The translations under genes were made by a program, and so were the position numbers. Shown here one piece after another: positions 15,241 through 23,356 of a stretch of 64,000 bases of DNA. The notes under the pieces were generated by a model, which did no database searches, was not told the DNA's origin, and worked only from the letters and a program-made list of their open reading frames with translations. Every line of letters starts with the position of its first letter. Within the stretch, counting starts at the first letter, position 1. Origin of the DNA: Candidatus Ideonella esbjergensis (GTDB lineage: Bacteria > Pseudomonadota > Gammaproteobacteria > Burkholderiales > Burkholderiaceae_C); NCBI GenBank assembly GCA_016710065.1, contig JADJLP010000015.1:434001-498000 (forward strand), read 5' to 3'.

Positions 15241-16043
15241 GCAACCCCGCCATCCTCCAACCCGTGTTCGCGCTGGCCATGCTCACCGGCCTGGTGCTGC
15301 TGTTGATACCCATCGCCCGCATCCGCGCGGTGCAGCGCCGCCAGATCGGGCTGGGCGATTTCAAGCTTGGCGAATCGGCCGCTGTGCCCGAGCGGGTGTG
15401 CATCCCCAACCGCAACTACATGAACCTGCTGGAGCTGCCGCTGCTGTTCTACGTGGTGTGCCTGCTCATCTACGCCACCGGCAGCACCACGCCCACCATG
15501 CTGCAGGTGGCCTGGGCCTATGTGGCGCTGCGCGTGGTGCACAGCGCCATCCACCTCAGCTACAACCATGTGTTCCACCGCTTCTTGGCCTTTGCGCTGA
15601 GCAATGTGGTGCTGGTGGTGTTGTGGACGCTGGCCGCCACCTCCGGCATGGCCCATGCGGACGAGAACGATGAGGCACAAGCCAGGGCCGCCGTGGCCGC
15701 GTTCCACCAAGCCCTCGGCGCTGGTGATACCGATGCAGCCTTGCGGCGGCTGGCGCCCGATGCGGTGGTGATGGAAGGCGGCGACCTGGAAACGCGCACG
15801 CACTACCAGGCACATCACCTGGCAGCCGACATTGCCTTCGCCCGCGCTGTGAAATCGCAGCGCTCCGGGGTCACGGCCACCGTCCATGGCGAGGTGGCCT
15901 GGGTCAGTTCCACCAGCACCACCGCCGGCACCTACAACGGCAAAGCTGTCCATCTGAATGGCGCCGAGCTGATGGTTCTCACCAAGGCGCCCACCGGTTG
16001 GCTCATCCGGGCCATCCATTGGTCGTCCAACGAGCGCAAATAG
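15237..16043 (+). CDS. fusion of a MAPEG-like membrane domain and an NTF2/SnoaL-like domain
   Basis: Residues 1-135 form a MAPEG-type membrane protein with four hydrophobic segments and the pattern RRQIGLGDFKLGES...NRNYMNLLELPLLFYVVCLLIYATG...LRVVHSAIHLSYNHVFHRFLAFALSNVVLVVLWTLAA. Residues 145-268 form an NTF2-like fold (AQARAAVAAFHQALGAGDTDAALRRLAPDAVVMEGG...GTYNGKAVHLNGAELMVLTKAPTGWLIRAIHWSS). I know of no common protein with both. The joint TSGMAHADENDEAQ looks like the end of a signal peptide, so an earlier deletion may have fused a MAPEG gene to an exported NTF2 protein, with the last helix now acting as its membrane anchor. Function unknown. Confidence 0.75.
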   Translation: MSNPAILQPVFALAMLTGLVLLLIPIARIRAVQRRQIGLGDFKLGESAAVPERVCIPNRNYMNLLELPLLFYVVCLLIYATGSTTPTMLQVAWAYVALRVVHSAIHLSYNHVFHRFLAFALSNVVLVVLWTLAATSGMAHADENDEAQARAAVAAFHQALGAGDTDAALRRLAPDAVVMEGGDLETRTHYQAHHLAADIAFARAVKSQRSGVTATVHGEVAWVSSTSTTAGTYNGKAVHLNGAELMVLTKAPTGWLIRAIHWSSNERK

Positions 16044-16133
16044 CCTGCGGCGATGACCGTGTCCGATTCCGGCTGGCGCCAGCGCCGTTCCTTGCCAATA
16101 CTGTGGCGTCTCTAGCAAACAGAGGTTAAGCAC

Positions 16134-16568
16134 ATGGCATCGGTACACAGAGAGGCTCTCATCAACGCGCCAGCGGCCCAGGTTTGGGCGGCACTGCAAG
16201 ACGTGGGGGCCTTGCACACCAGGCTGGTTCCCGGCTTTGTCACCAGTTGCCGGCTCGAAGGCGAAGCCCGCCTGGTCAGCTTTGCCAACGGCATGCAGGC
16301 CAAGGAGCTCATCGTCGACATCGACGCGACGTTGATGCGGGTTTCATGGTCGGCCGTGGGTGGCCGCCTCACCCACCACAACGCGTCAGCGCAGGTCATC
16401 GCCACCGGTGAAGCATCATGCAAGGTGCTCTGGATTGCCGATCTGCTGCCGCACGAGCTGGCGCCCGCCATCGCTGGGATGATCGAGCAAGGCCTCGCGG
16501 CGATGAAACGCTTTCAAGAAACGCAGAATGCCAACGGGCCGCAGCCCACCGTGCCACCCTCCACCTGA
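16134..16568 (+). CDS. SRPBCC (START/polyketide-cyclase-like) family protein
   Basis: The 144-residue protein shows HREALINAPAAQVWAALQDVGALHTRLVPGFVTSCRLEGEARLVSFANGMQAKELIVDID, the usual SRPBCC start with its hydrophobic ligand cavity, and a C-terminal helix (LAPAIAGMIEQGLAAMKRFQET). Such proteins bind lipids or other hydrophobic ligands or act as cyclases; no specific role can be given. The ATG at 16134 is the only good start. The 90 bases upstream contain no gene. Confidence 0.78.
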   Translation: MASVHREALINAPAAQVWAALQDVGALHTRLVPGFVTSCRLEGEARLVSFANGMQAKELIVDIDATLMRVSWSAVGGRLTHHNASAQVIATGEASCKVLWIADLLPHELAPAIAGMIEQGLAAMKRFQETQNANGPQPTVPPST

Positions 16569-16583
16569 CTGGACCCCCTCGTG

Positions 16584-18605
16584 ATGAAGAAGCCGCTGTC
16601 TCGCATGGCCCTCTTGGCCACCTTCGCCGCCTCGGCCCTGGTGGCCTGCACCACCCCGGCCCCGCCATCCGCTGCGGTGCTGGCCCCCAATGCCAATCTG
16701 GTGGTGCAGGGCATCCCGCCCATCCCCGCCAGCTTGGCCGAGAAGGTGGCGCCGTACACCGAGTTTCGTGGCCATGGCCTGGTGGCCTGGCACCCCACGC
16801 AGCGCGAGCTGCTGGTGAGCCACCGCCCCGCCGGTGGCAACACGGCGCAGCTGTTCCGCGTGGCCAGCCCGCTGGCCCAGCCCGAGGCACTCACCGCCTT
16901 TGCCGACCCGGTGAGCAGCGCCACCTATGAGCCCACCGGGGGCCGCTATCTGGTCTTCGAGCGCAGCGCCGGCGGCAGCGAGGCCGACCAGCTCTACCGG
17001 CTTGATCTGCCGGGCCAGCAGGCCACGCTGTTGAGCGAGCCCACCGAGCGCCACAACCTGATGGGCTGGCTGCACAAGAGCCCACTGTTGCTGGTGAGCT
17101 CGCTGCCACTGGACAAGACCGCCCAGGGCGGCACCCGCGCCCAGGTGACCACCACGCTGCGCCTGCTCGACCCGCTGCAACCCGCATCGCAGCGCAAGCT
17201 GGCAGAGCTGCCTGGTGGAGGCTGGTATGCAGGTGGCATCGCCAGTGACGACAGGCGGGTTTCGCTGACCCGCTATGTGTCGGCCACCGAATCCGAGGTC
17301 TGGCTGATGGATCTGGATGGCCCCCAGGCTGGCCAGCCTGTGCAACTGCTGCCTGCCCCGGGCAGCAATGCCAAGGCCAGCTACCGTGCCGGCGAGTTCA
17401 TGCCGGGCGACGTGGGCGTGTTCATCACCAGCGACCACCTGGGCGAGTTCAACGAACTGATGGCCTACCGCTTTGCCAGCCGCGAGTTCAGCCGCATCAC
17501 CGGCCACCTGCCCTGGGACGTGGACGGCGTGGCGTTGAGCGACAACGGCGCCTGGCTGGCGGCCAACGTGAACGTGGAAGGCCGCCGCGAGTTGCATGTT
17601 TTTGACGCCAGGACATTGAAGGAGCGCACCCTGCCCGCACTGCCAGCCGGCAGTGTCTCGGGCATGGCGTTTCACCCGAAGACGGCTGAGCTGAGTTTCT
17701 CGGTGGCCAGCGCCAAGGGCCCGGGGCAGATCCACACGCTGAACCTGGCCAGCCAGGCCGTGGCCGCCTGGACCCAGCCCTATGTGCCTCCTGCCCTGGC
17801 CAGCGCCACGTTCAGCGAGCACCAGATCGTGCGCTGGAGGAGCTTCGACGGCCTGCCCATCTCAGGCCTGCTGAACCTGCCGCCGGCCCGCTACACCGGC
17901 AAGCGCCCGGTGCTCATCGCCATCCACGGCGGGCCCGAGGGCCAGGCCACGGTGGGCTTTTTGAACCGCAACAACTACTACATCAACGAGCTGGGCTTTG
18001 CCATCCTCCAGCCCAACGTGCGCGGCTCCAGCGGCTTTGGCAAGCGCTTCCTCTCGCTGGACGACGGCTTCAAGCGCGAAGACTCGGTGAAAGACATCGG
18101 CGCCCTGCTCGACTGGATCGCCACCCAGCCGCAGCTCGACGCCTCGCGCGTCATCGTCACCGGCGGCAGCTACGGCGGCTACATGAGCCTGGCCGTCAGC
18201 ACCCATTACGCAGACCGCATCCGCGCCTCGATCGACGTGGTGGGCATCTCCAACTTCGTCACTTTTTTGCAGAATACCGAGAGCTACCGCCGCGACCTGC
18301 GCCGGGTGGAGTACGGCGACGAGCGCGAGCCCGCCATGCGTGCCCACCTGCAGGCCATCTCGCCGCTCACCAACGCCAGCAAGATCACCAAGCCGCTGTT
18401 CGTTGTGCAAGGCAAGAACGACCCGCGCGTGCCCTACACCGAGGCCGAACAGATCGTGGCCCAGGCCCGGGCCAACCAGACCCCCGTGTGGTACCTGCGC
18501 GCCGAGAACGAAGGCCATGGCTTTGCCCGCAAGGAGAACGCCGATTTTCAGTTCTACGCCACCATCCAATTCATGCAGCAGGCGCTGGATGCGTCCTTGA
18601 GATGA
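16584..18605 (+). CDS. S9-family prolyl oligopeptidase-like lipoprotein
   Basis: The start MKKPLSRMALLATFAASALVACTTP has a lipobox (LVAC), so the mature protein is probably periplasmic and lipid-anchored. Residues 60-400 form a beta-propeller-like region of WD/TolB-type blades. Residues 410-673 are an alpha/beta-hydrolase domain with the nucleophile in GGSYGGYMSL (near 529), the acid in QGKNDPRVPY (near 613) and the histidine in ENEGHGFARKENA (near 645). This is the standard S9C (acylaminoacyl/dipeptidyl peptidase) layout. It is complete, since usual lengths are 620-690. A GTG one codon earlier is an alternative start. It overlaps the next gene by ATGA. Confidence 0.9.
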   Translation: MKKPLSRMALLATFAASALVACTTPAPPSAAVLAPNANLVVQGIPPIPASLAEKVAPYTEFRGHGLVAWHPTQRELLVSHRPAGGNTAQLFRVASPLAQPEALTAFADPVSSATYEPTGGRYLVFERSAGGSEADQLYRLDLPGQQATLLSEPTERHNLMGWLHKSPLLLVSSLPLDKTAQGGTRAQVTTTLRLLDPLQPASQRKLAELPGGGWYAGGIASDDRRVSLTRYVSATESEVWLMDLDGPQAGQPVQLLPAPGSNAKASYRAGEFMPGDVGVFITSDHLGEFNELMAYRFASREFSRITGHLPWDVDGVALSDNGAWLAANVNVEGRRELHVFDARTLKERTLPALPAGSVSGMAFHPKTAELSFSVASAKGPGQIHTLNLASQAVAAWTQPYVPPALASATFSEHQIVRWRSFDGLPISGLLNLPPARYTGKRPVLIAIHGGPEGQATVGFLNRNNYYINELGFAILQPNVRGSSGFGKRFLSLDDGFKREDSVKDIGALLDWIATQPQLDASRVIVTGGSYGGYMSLAVSTHYADRIRASIDVVGISNFVTFLQNTESYRRDLRRVEYGDEREPAMRAHLQAISPLTNASKITKPLFVVQGKNDPRVPYTEAEQIVAQARANQTPVWYLRAENEGHGFARKENADFQFYATIQFMQQALDASLR

Positions 18606-19084
18606 GCTTGTCCAAGCGTGTTGTTGCCGCACTCCTGGCGGCGACCATGCCCCTCACCACATGGTCTCAAGGAGCCCCCCGCATGACCCACATTGCCAAA
18701 GGCACGTTCAGCGTCGAGATGAAACCCCAGGGCGAAGCCCGGGTTGCTGACGGCGTGAGCCTGGGCCGCATGTCGCTCAGCAAGCACTTCGAGGGTGATC
18801 TGGCGGGTACCGGCGAGGGCGAGATGCTCACCGCCCTCACGCCGGTGAAGGGCTCTGCCGGCTATGTGGCTATCGAACGCGTCACCGGCGCTCTGCAGGG
18901 CCGCAGCGGCAGCTTCGTGTTCCAGCACACGGGCAGCATGAACCAGGGTGCACAGCAGTTGTCCATCACCGTGGTGCCCGATTCGGCCACGGGTGCGCTG
19001 CAGGGGCTGACGGGCAACTTCAGGCTCAAGATCGAGAACGGCCAGCATCACTACGAGTTCGAGTACAGCTTGCCCACGCCTTGA
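18602..19084 (+). CDS. DUF3224 domain protein, possibly exported
   Basis: The core from MTHIAKGTFSVEMKPQGE onward, with LGRMSLSKHFEGDLAGTGEGEMLTA, GYVAIERVTGALQGRSGSFVFQHTGSMNQGAQQLSITVVPDSATGALQGLTG, is the DUF3224 family (small beta-barrel of unknown function). Most members start at that methionine (18684). Here an upstream start at 18602, coupled by ATGA to the peptidase gene, adds a signal-peptide-like leader (MSLSKRVVAALLAATMPLTT). Which start is used is uncertain. The TTG start of the next gene overlaps this stop. Confidence 0.78.
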   Translation: MSLSKRVVAALLAATMPLTTWSQGAPRMTHIAKGTFSVEMKPQGEARVADGVSLGRMSLSKHFEGDLAGTGEGEMLTALTPVKGSAGYVAIERVTGALQGRSGSFVFQHTGSMNQGAQQLSITVVPDSATGALQGLTGNFRLKIENGQHHYEFEYSLPTP

Positions 19085-20031
19085 GTCACACCGCTCGCCC
19101 AGCACCCAGGCATGGCCTGAACCCCAGCGTGGTGGCCCTGCCGGCCGGCCACTGGCCCACGGTGCTGGCCTTTCTGTGCGAACGCTTCCCCCAGATAGCA
19201 CCCGCCCACTGGCAGGCCAGGATGGCCCGTGGCGAGCTGCTGGACGCAGCCGGGCACCCTCTCCCCCCGGATGCCACTTACCGGCCCTCCAGCAAGCTCT
19301 GGTACTGGCGCGAGCCGCCGGCCGAGGCACCCATCCCCTTCGAGGCCCAGATCCTGTACCAGGACGATTGCCTGGTGGTGGCCGACAAGCCGCACTTTCT
19401 GCCCACGGTGCCCAGCGGCCGCTACGCCCGCGAAACGCTGCTGGCCCGGCTGCAAAACCAATTGGGTCTGGACAGCCTGGTGCCCATCCACCGGCTCGAC
19501 CGCGAAACCGCTGGCATCGTGGCCTTTTGCGTGCAGCCGCAGCACCGCAACGCCTACCAGGGCTTGTTCCGTGAGCGGCGGGCGCACAAGGTCTACGAGG
19601 CCATTGCGCCTTGGCGTGAAGGTCTGCACATTCCTCAAGAGCGCTCTTCGCGGCTGCAGACCAGCCCTGGCCATTTCATGCAAATGACCGAGGTGGAGGG
19701 CGAGCCCAATGCCCACACGTGCATCGAGTTGACAGCACGCCACCCCAGCCTGCCCCTGGCGCGCTACCGGCTGCTGCCCAGCACCGGGCAGACCCACCAG
19801 TTGCGGGTGCACATGCTGGGCCTGGGCCTGCCGCTGCTGGGCGATGCGATCTACCCGGTGCTGCTGCCCGAGCCGGCACAGGGTGAAGTGCCTGACTTCA
19901 GCGCGCCCTTGCAACTGCTGGCCAGCGAGCTGAGCTTCACCGACCCGGTCACTGGCCAGGCCCGGCATTTCCTCTCCAAGCGCAGCCTGGAATTTCCGGA
20001 TGTTTGTTCTTCTATGCCTTTATCTCTTTAA
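19081..20031 (+). CDS. RluA-family pseudouridine synthase
   Basis: The catalytic motif HRLDRETAGIVAF carries the essential aspartate (about residue 140), and the supporting segments VADKPHFLPTVP, HKVYEAI and STGQTHQLRVHMLGLGLPLLGDAIYP match RluA/RluC-type enzymes that make pseudouridine in rRNA or tRNA. The N-terminal region looks like a reduced S4-like domain (VLAFLCERFPQIAPAHWQARMARGELLDAAG). The only upstream start is a TTG at 19081 overlapping the preceding stop; a GTG at 19129 is also possible. The C-terminal PDVCSSMPLSL runs into the AT-rich segment downstream. Confidence 0.85.
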   Translation: MSHTARPAPRHGLNPSVVALPAGHWPTVLAFLCERFPQIAPAHWQARMARGELLDAAGHPLPPDATYRPSSKLWYWREPPAEAPIPFEAQILYQDDCLVVADKPHFLPTVPSGRYARETLLARLQNQLGLDSLVPIHRLDRETAGIVAFCVQPQHRNAYQGLFRERRAHKVYEAIAPWREGLHIPQERSSRLQTSPGHFMQMTEVEGEPNAHTCIELTARHPSLPLARYRLLPSTGQTHQLRVHMLGLGLPLLGDAIYPVLLPEPAQGEVPDFSAPLQLLASELSFTDPVTGQARHFLSKRSLEFPDVCSSMPLSL

Positions 20032-20223
20032 TAAATTGGTAGTGCTGGTAGAGCGGGTCGGTTTTTGTGGACAACCCGGTTTTTGTCTGGCCTGACAGCC
20101 ACTTGGGCGCCGCACAAGCATGTGCCCAGGCCATTGGACGGAAACCGCGCCGAATCGCAACAACTTCCGGAAGGGGACTCGGCCTGTGGATAAGCGCCCA
20201 GTTGCCCCAGAACTTTCCACAGC
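20003..20223. other. DnaA-box cluster with AT-rich segment, replication-origin-like
   Basis: TGTGGATAA (20185-20193) is a perfect DnaA box on the minus strand. TGTGGACAA (20066-20074) has one mismatch, and CTTTCCACA (20213-20221) has two in the opposite direction. An AT-rich stretch (20003-20040, TCTTTAATAAATT within it) lies at one end, as a duplex-unwinding element would. No gene is supported in 20032-20383. The flanking genes are not dnaA, rpmH or gidA, so this may be an origin away from dnaA, a relic or a DnaA-binding site only. Confidence 0.4.
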
Positions 20224-20290
20224 CTTGTGCCTTGACAACCCGCTTTCCGGTCACTCACGCGCGAGCCCTCGTCATCCTTGCCCAAGTTCT

Positions 20291-20362
20291 TGTCATCCTC
20301 CGCGCAGGCGGGGATCCACCAGCCGCCACAAGGCCTGGATTCCCGCCTGAGCGGGAACGACG
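20291..20362. repeat. ATTCCCGCG-type inverted repeat, copy 3 (diverged)
   Basis: The left arm reads TGTCATCCTCCGCGCAGGCG and the right arm GATTCCCGCCTGAGCGGG, so several positions have drifted. A further partial end (GCGGGAATGAC) follows at 20370-20380. It lies between the origin-like segment and the antiporter gene. Confidence 0.7.
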
Positions 20363-20383
20363 AAGAAAAAGCGGGAATGACAA

Positions 20384-21583
20384 CTACATCTCCCGGCCCA
20401 GCAGCGCCTTCATCCGCGCCAACCTCGGCGCCACCACGGGCACCGTCAGCATGGTGCTGGCCACCGCCATCAGCAGCAGGGCGGTGAAGGTTTCGGAGGT
20501 GATGATCTGCTTGTCGAGCAGGATGTTGGCGAAGATGATCATGATCAGCGCCTTGGTCTGCAAGAGCCAGCCGATGAGTGAGCCCTCACCTGGCTGCCAT
20601 GCCAGGATGCGCCCGGCCAGGTGCGTGCCCAGCAGCTTGCCGGCCACCGAGGCCAGCAGCAGCACGCCGGCGGCGGCAAACACCGCCCCGCCGCCCACCT
20701 GCCAGTTGGTGCGCAGGCCGGTGCTGAGGAAGAACACCGGCATCACCACCAGCAGCACGTGGTGGCGCAACTGGTCCATCTGCGCCTGGTTGAACCAGTG
20801 GCCGTCCATCACCACACCGGCCAGGAAGGCGCCCACCATGAAATGCAGGCCGGCCCAGTCCGCCCCAAAGGCGCAAACGGCCAGCCAGATCAGCCCCACG
20901 TACCAGCGGTCCCGCTCGGGGATGCGCAGCATCAGCTGGCGGAACAGCCAGGCCGCCAGCGCGAAGCTGGCCAGGAAGGCCAGTTGCCGACCCACGCGTT
21001 CCCAGTCCATCAGAATCAGTGCCAGCACGCCCCAGATGGCCACGTCGTCCATGCTGGCGTAGCGCAGGATGCGCTGGCCCAGCGGCTGGCGCAGGATCTC
21101 CAGCTTCTCCATGAACAGGATCAGGATGGGCAGGGCCGTGACCGCGCAGGCCATGCCCACGCCCAGCACAAACTGCCAAGTCTGCGCCTTGGGCCCCATC
21201 CAGCCCGGCCAGGCCAGCAGGCCCACGGCCACCACGCTGCCCAGCAGCAGCGGGCTGCCCAGCGCCAGCCCGGCGGTGATGCCGCTTTCGCGCCGGTGCT
21301 TCCAGGCCTGGTGCAAGTCCAGCTCAATGCCGGCGATCCACACGAACAGCATCACCGCCCACCAGGCCACGCCGTTCAGGCTCTGCACCACGGCGGGGTT
21401 GAAGACAAAGCGGTAATAGTCGGGAAAGGCCGCGCCCAGCACGCCCGGGCCCAGCACGATGCCGGTGAGGATCTGCACCACCACCAGCGGTGCGTAGTAC
21501 TCGGTGCGGCCCAGGCGCCACACCAGGTAGGGCACGCTGAAGATGATCGCCATCGCGATCAGGAAGACTTCGGTGGTGTTCAA
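20384..21583 (-). CDS. cation:proton antiporter (CPA2/KefB-like)
   Basis: This is an integral membrane protein with about 12 hydrophobic segments and CPA-family motifs: LVVVQILTGIVLGPGVLG, FVWIAGIELDLHQAW, GVGMACAVTALPILILFMEKL and ASMDDVAIWGVLALIL, the last holding the paired aspartates (DD) of the ion-binding site. A later GLHFMVGAFLAGVVMDG and KALIMIIFANILLDKQII also fit. I chose the TTG start at 21583 because it keeps the first membrane helix (LNTTEVFLIAMAIIFSVPYLVWRL) and follows a GAGAG site; the frame further upstream runs into the repeat. There is no C-terminal TrkA-N domain, so it is shorter than KefB. Exchange of Na+ or K+ for H+ is inferred. Confidence 0.85.
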   Translation of the reverse strand: MNTTEVFLIAMAIIFSVPYLVWRLGRTEYYAPLVVVQILTGIVLGPGVLGAAFPDYYRFVFNPAVVQSLNGVAWWAVMLFVWIAGIELDLHQAWKHRRESGITAGLALGSPLLLGSVVAVGLLAWPGWMGPKAQTWQFVLGVGMACAVTALPILILFMEKLEILRQPLGQRILRYASMDDVAIWGVLALILMDWERVGRQLAFLASFALAAWLFRQLMLRIPERDRWYVGLIWLAVCAFGADWAGLHFMVGAFLAGVVMDGHWFNQAQMDQLRHHVLLVVMPVFFLSTGLRTNWQVGGGAVFAAAGVLLLASVAGKLLGTHLAGRILAWQPGEGSLIGWLLQTKALIMIIFANILLDKQIITSETFTALLLMAVASTMLTVPVVAPRLARMKALLGREM

Positions 21584-21672
21584 GGCGGCTCTCGGGGGGT
21601 GTTCAGACAGCGAGCAACTTGGCGGGCGAGTGTGCCACGGGGCTTCTCGCCTGGATTCCCGCGTTCCCCCTT

Positions 21673-21743
21673 CGTCATTCCCGCGCAGGCGGGAATCCAT
21701 CAGCAGCACAAACAGCCTGGATTCCCGCCTGCGCGGGAATGAC
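21673..21743. repeat. ATTCCCGCG-type inverted repeat, copy 4
   Basis: Nearly consensus arms enclose the sequence TCAGCAGCACAAACAGCC, a loop shared in inverted sense with copies 5 and 6, which suggests a common subfamily. It lies between the antiporter and the small membrane protein gene. Confidence 0.85.
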
Positions 21744-21769
21744 AGGGACTGCGCGGCAATGACGACGGC

Positions 21770-22168
21770 TCAGCGCAGCCGCCACCACCACACGCCCACG
21801 GCCGTTGCGGCGCCCACCAGCGTGGCCAGCGTCGGCATCAGGGTGGCGGCGTCCAGGCCGGTGCGGGCCTGCAGCCAGGGCAGGGCCACGGCTGCCACGG
21901 CGCCACTGGCAAAGGCCAGGGCCACGCCCAGCACCAGGGTGTCGCGGCGCACGCGCACATAGCCTTGCTGCATGTCGTACTGCAGGCGCTGGTGCTCGGC
22001 CTCCAGGGCGGCGCGACGCTGGGCGATGTCGTCCAGCGTGGCCTGCTGCATGGCGGCCATCAGCTTCCAGCGGAAACCCTCGGGCAGCGCCGGCGGGGTG
22101 AGTGCCTGGGTCAGCGCCTGGTCCAGCATTTGTTCGGCGCTGGGGGTGTCTTGCGGATGGGTGTTCAT
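21770..22168 (-). CDS. small membrane protein, probable anti-sigma partner of the ECF factor
   Basis: This 132-residue protein begins MNTHPQDTPSAEQMLDQALTQALTPPALPEGFRWKLM, contains a coiled-coil (LDDIAQRRAALEAEHQRLQYDMQQGYVRVRRDTL) and ends with two transmembrane segments (LVLGVALAFASGAVAAVALPWL and TLMPTLATLVGAATAVGVWWW). Its start (ATG at 22168, GAGGA 7 bases upstream) lies 17 bases after the stop of the ECF sigma gene. A short cytoplasmic N-terminal region followed by membrane helices, encoded after an ECF sigma gene, fits an anti-sigma factor, although no ZAS motif (HxxxCxxC) is present. Role inferred from context. Confidence 0.6.
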   Translation of the reverse strand: MNTHPQDTPSAEQMLDQALTQALTPPALPEGFRWKLMAAMQQATLDDIAQRRAALEAEHQRLQYDMQQGYVRVRRDTLVLGVALAFASGAVAAVALPWLQARTGLDAATLMPTLATLVGAATAVGVWWWRLR

Positions 22169-22185
22169 GGCCATTCCTCGTTCTG

Positions 22186-22794
22186 TCAGCCCAGCCACAG
22201 CTGGGAGTCGGCCAGGCCCAGGGCCCGCAAGGCCTTGAGCAAAGCCGCGCGGCCGCGGTGCAAATGGGTCTTCACGCTGCCTTCGGGCAGGCCCAGCATG
22301 GCGGCCACCTCGGCCACCGAGCGATCTTCGTAATAGAACAGCGTGAGGCAGCGTCGCGGCGCTTCGGGCAGCGCGTCCACCAGCTTGCGCACGGTGTCGC
22401 TGGCGTCGGCGCCGGGTTGGCTGGCGGCGGGCGAGGCCAGCAGATCGACCTCGGCTTGCACCTCGGGCAGGCTCATCGACTGGGTGTGCTTGGGCCGCGC
22501 CGCCAGCAGCGTGAGGCAGCGGTTGCGGGTGACGGCATAGACCCAGGTCGCCAGCGCCGCCTTGCCCGGCTCGAACCGGGGCAGCGCCCGCCACACGCGC
22601 AGCAGGCTGTCCTGCGCGGCATCTTGCGCGGCGGCCGGCTCGCGCAGCAGCGTGAAGCACAGGCGGTACACCTTGTGCTCGTAGCGCGGCACCAGCCGCT
22701 CGAAAGCGCCGTGCACATCGCCGCAGGCCAGCAGGGCCAGCACATCGGCGTCGCGCAGCTTGGCGTCGGTGGCGGGCGGCGTGGCGAGATCCAT
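22186..22794 (-). CDS. ECF-type RNA polymerase sigma factor
   Basis: The 202-residue protein has region 2 (FERLVPRYEHKVYRLCFTLLREPAAAQDAAQDSLLRVWRALPRF, then WVYAVTRNRCLTLL) and region 4 (LPEAPRRCLTLFYYEDRSVAEVAAMLGLPEGSVKTHLHRGRAALLKAL), in the order and spacing of ECF factors. A linker with LPEVQAEVDLLA separates them. The promoter-like motif TGAAACC-N17-GTATCAAG ends 5 bases before the ATG, so the transcript would be leaderless or nearly so, and the gene would be autoregulated. It is followed by the probable anti-sigma gene. Confidence 0.92.
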   Translation of the reverse strand: MDLATPPATDAKLRDADVLALLACGDVHGAFERLVPRYEHKVYRLCFTLLREPAAAQDAAQDSLLRVWRALPRFEPGKAALATWVYAVTRNRCLTLLAARPKHTQSMSLPEVQAEVDLLASPAASQPGADASDTVRKLVDALPEAPRRCLTLFYYEDRSVAEVAAMLGLPEGSVKTHLHRGRAALLKALRALGLADSQLWLG

Positions 22795-22798
22795 GGAT

Positions 22799-22830
22799 CT
22801 TGATACTCGCTCAGGCGCCCGCCGGTTTCA
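22799..22830 (-). promoter_or_regulatory. ECF promoter of the sigma-factor operon
   Basis: On the minus strand TGAAACC (22830-22824) and GTATCAAG (22806-22799) are 17 bases apart. The same two motifs with the same spacing occur divergently at 22854-22885. GAAAC-type -35 elements are typical of ECF promoters. Transcription would begin at about the ATG. Confidence 0.7.
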
Positions 22831-22853
22831 AAATTTTTTTTTTCAGACCGTGC

Positions 22854-22885
22854 TGAAACCGCCAGGCGCTGCGGCAGGTATCAAG
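22854..22885 (+). promoter_or_regulatory. ECF promoter of the divergent membrane-protein gene
   Basis: TGAAACC (22854-22860), 17 bases, then GTATCAAG (22878-22885), identical in both motifs and spacing to the minus-strand copy. The start of the DUF6249-like gene (22915) follows at a normal distance, with GGAG at its ribosome site. The two copies define a testable consensus for this sigma factor. Confidence 0.7.
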
Positions 22886-22914
22886 CACATCGCCACACCG
22901 AACCGGAGTTCTTC

Positions 22915-23355
22915 ATGGACGACCTCAGACACCTGCTGGCCCTGCTCATCCCCATCACGGCCATCGTTGGCGGCTTGAGCATCCCCATCCTCTACATCCT
23001 CACGCACTACAAGAAGCGTCAGCTGCTGCTGGAGCAGAACCACAAGGAGCGCATGCTGGCGCTTGAGAAGGGCATCGAACTGCCGCCCATCCCGGCGGCA
23101 TTGCTGAGTCGCGATGTGTTTGACAGCCCCGAAGACCACCACTGCGGCTGGGACGAGGCCGACAAGTACCTGCGCTCAGGCATCACCTGGTTGTTCGTGG
23201 GCCTGGCGCTGGCCGCGGTGGTGTGGCTGAAGAACGAGCCCGAGCACGCCGGCTGGGCACTGATACCCATTGCCGTGGGCCTGGCCAAACTGTTGTTCTA
23301 CAGGTTGGCCGGCAAGCGTGCGAAGCCGGGCACCCACCAGCCCGAGCAGGTCTGA
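22915..23355 (+). CDS. DUF6249-like membrane protein, predicted member of the ECF regulon
   Basis: The 146-residue protein has one N-terminal membrane segment (LLALLIPITAIVGGLSIPILYILTHY), a basic juxtamembrane helix (KKRQLLLEQNHKERMLALEKGIELPPIP, as in DUF6249 proteins) and two C-terminal membrane segments (YLRSGITWLFVGLALAAVVWL and WALIPIAVGLAKLLFYRL). The function is unknown. It is transcribed away from the sigma gene from an identical promoter motif, so co-regulation with the sigma factor is likely, perhaps in an envelope-stress response. Confidence 0.75.
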   Translation: MDDLRHLLALLIPITAIVGGLSIPILYILTHYKKRQLLLEQNHKERMLALEKGIELPPIPAALLSRDVFDSPEDHHCGWDEADKYLRSGITWLFVGLALAAVVWLKNEPEHAGWALIPIAVGLAKLLFYRLAGKRAKPGTHQPEQV

Positions 23356-23356
23356 T

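Noticed and set aside
20012..20254. Minus-strand frame of 80 codons across the DnaA-box region
   Set aside because: It overlaps the end of the pseudouridine synthase gene, has no recognisable domain and covers DnaA-box-like sequence; it is probably chance.
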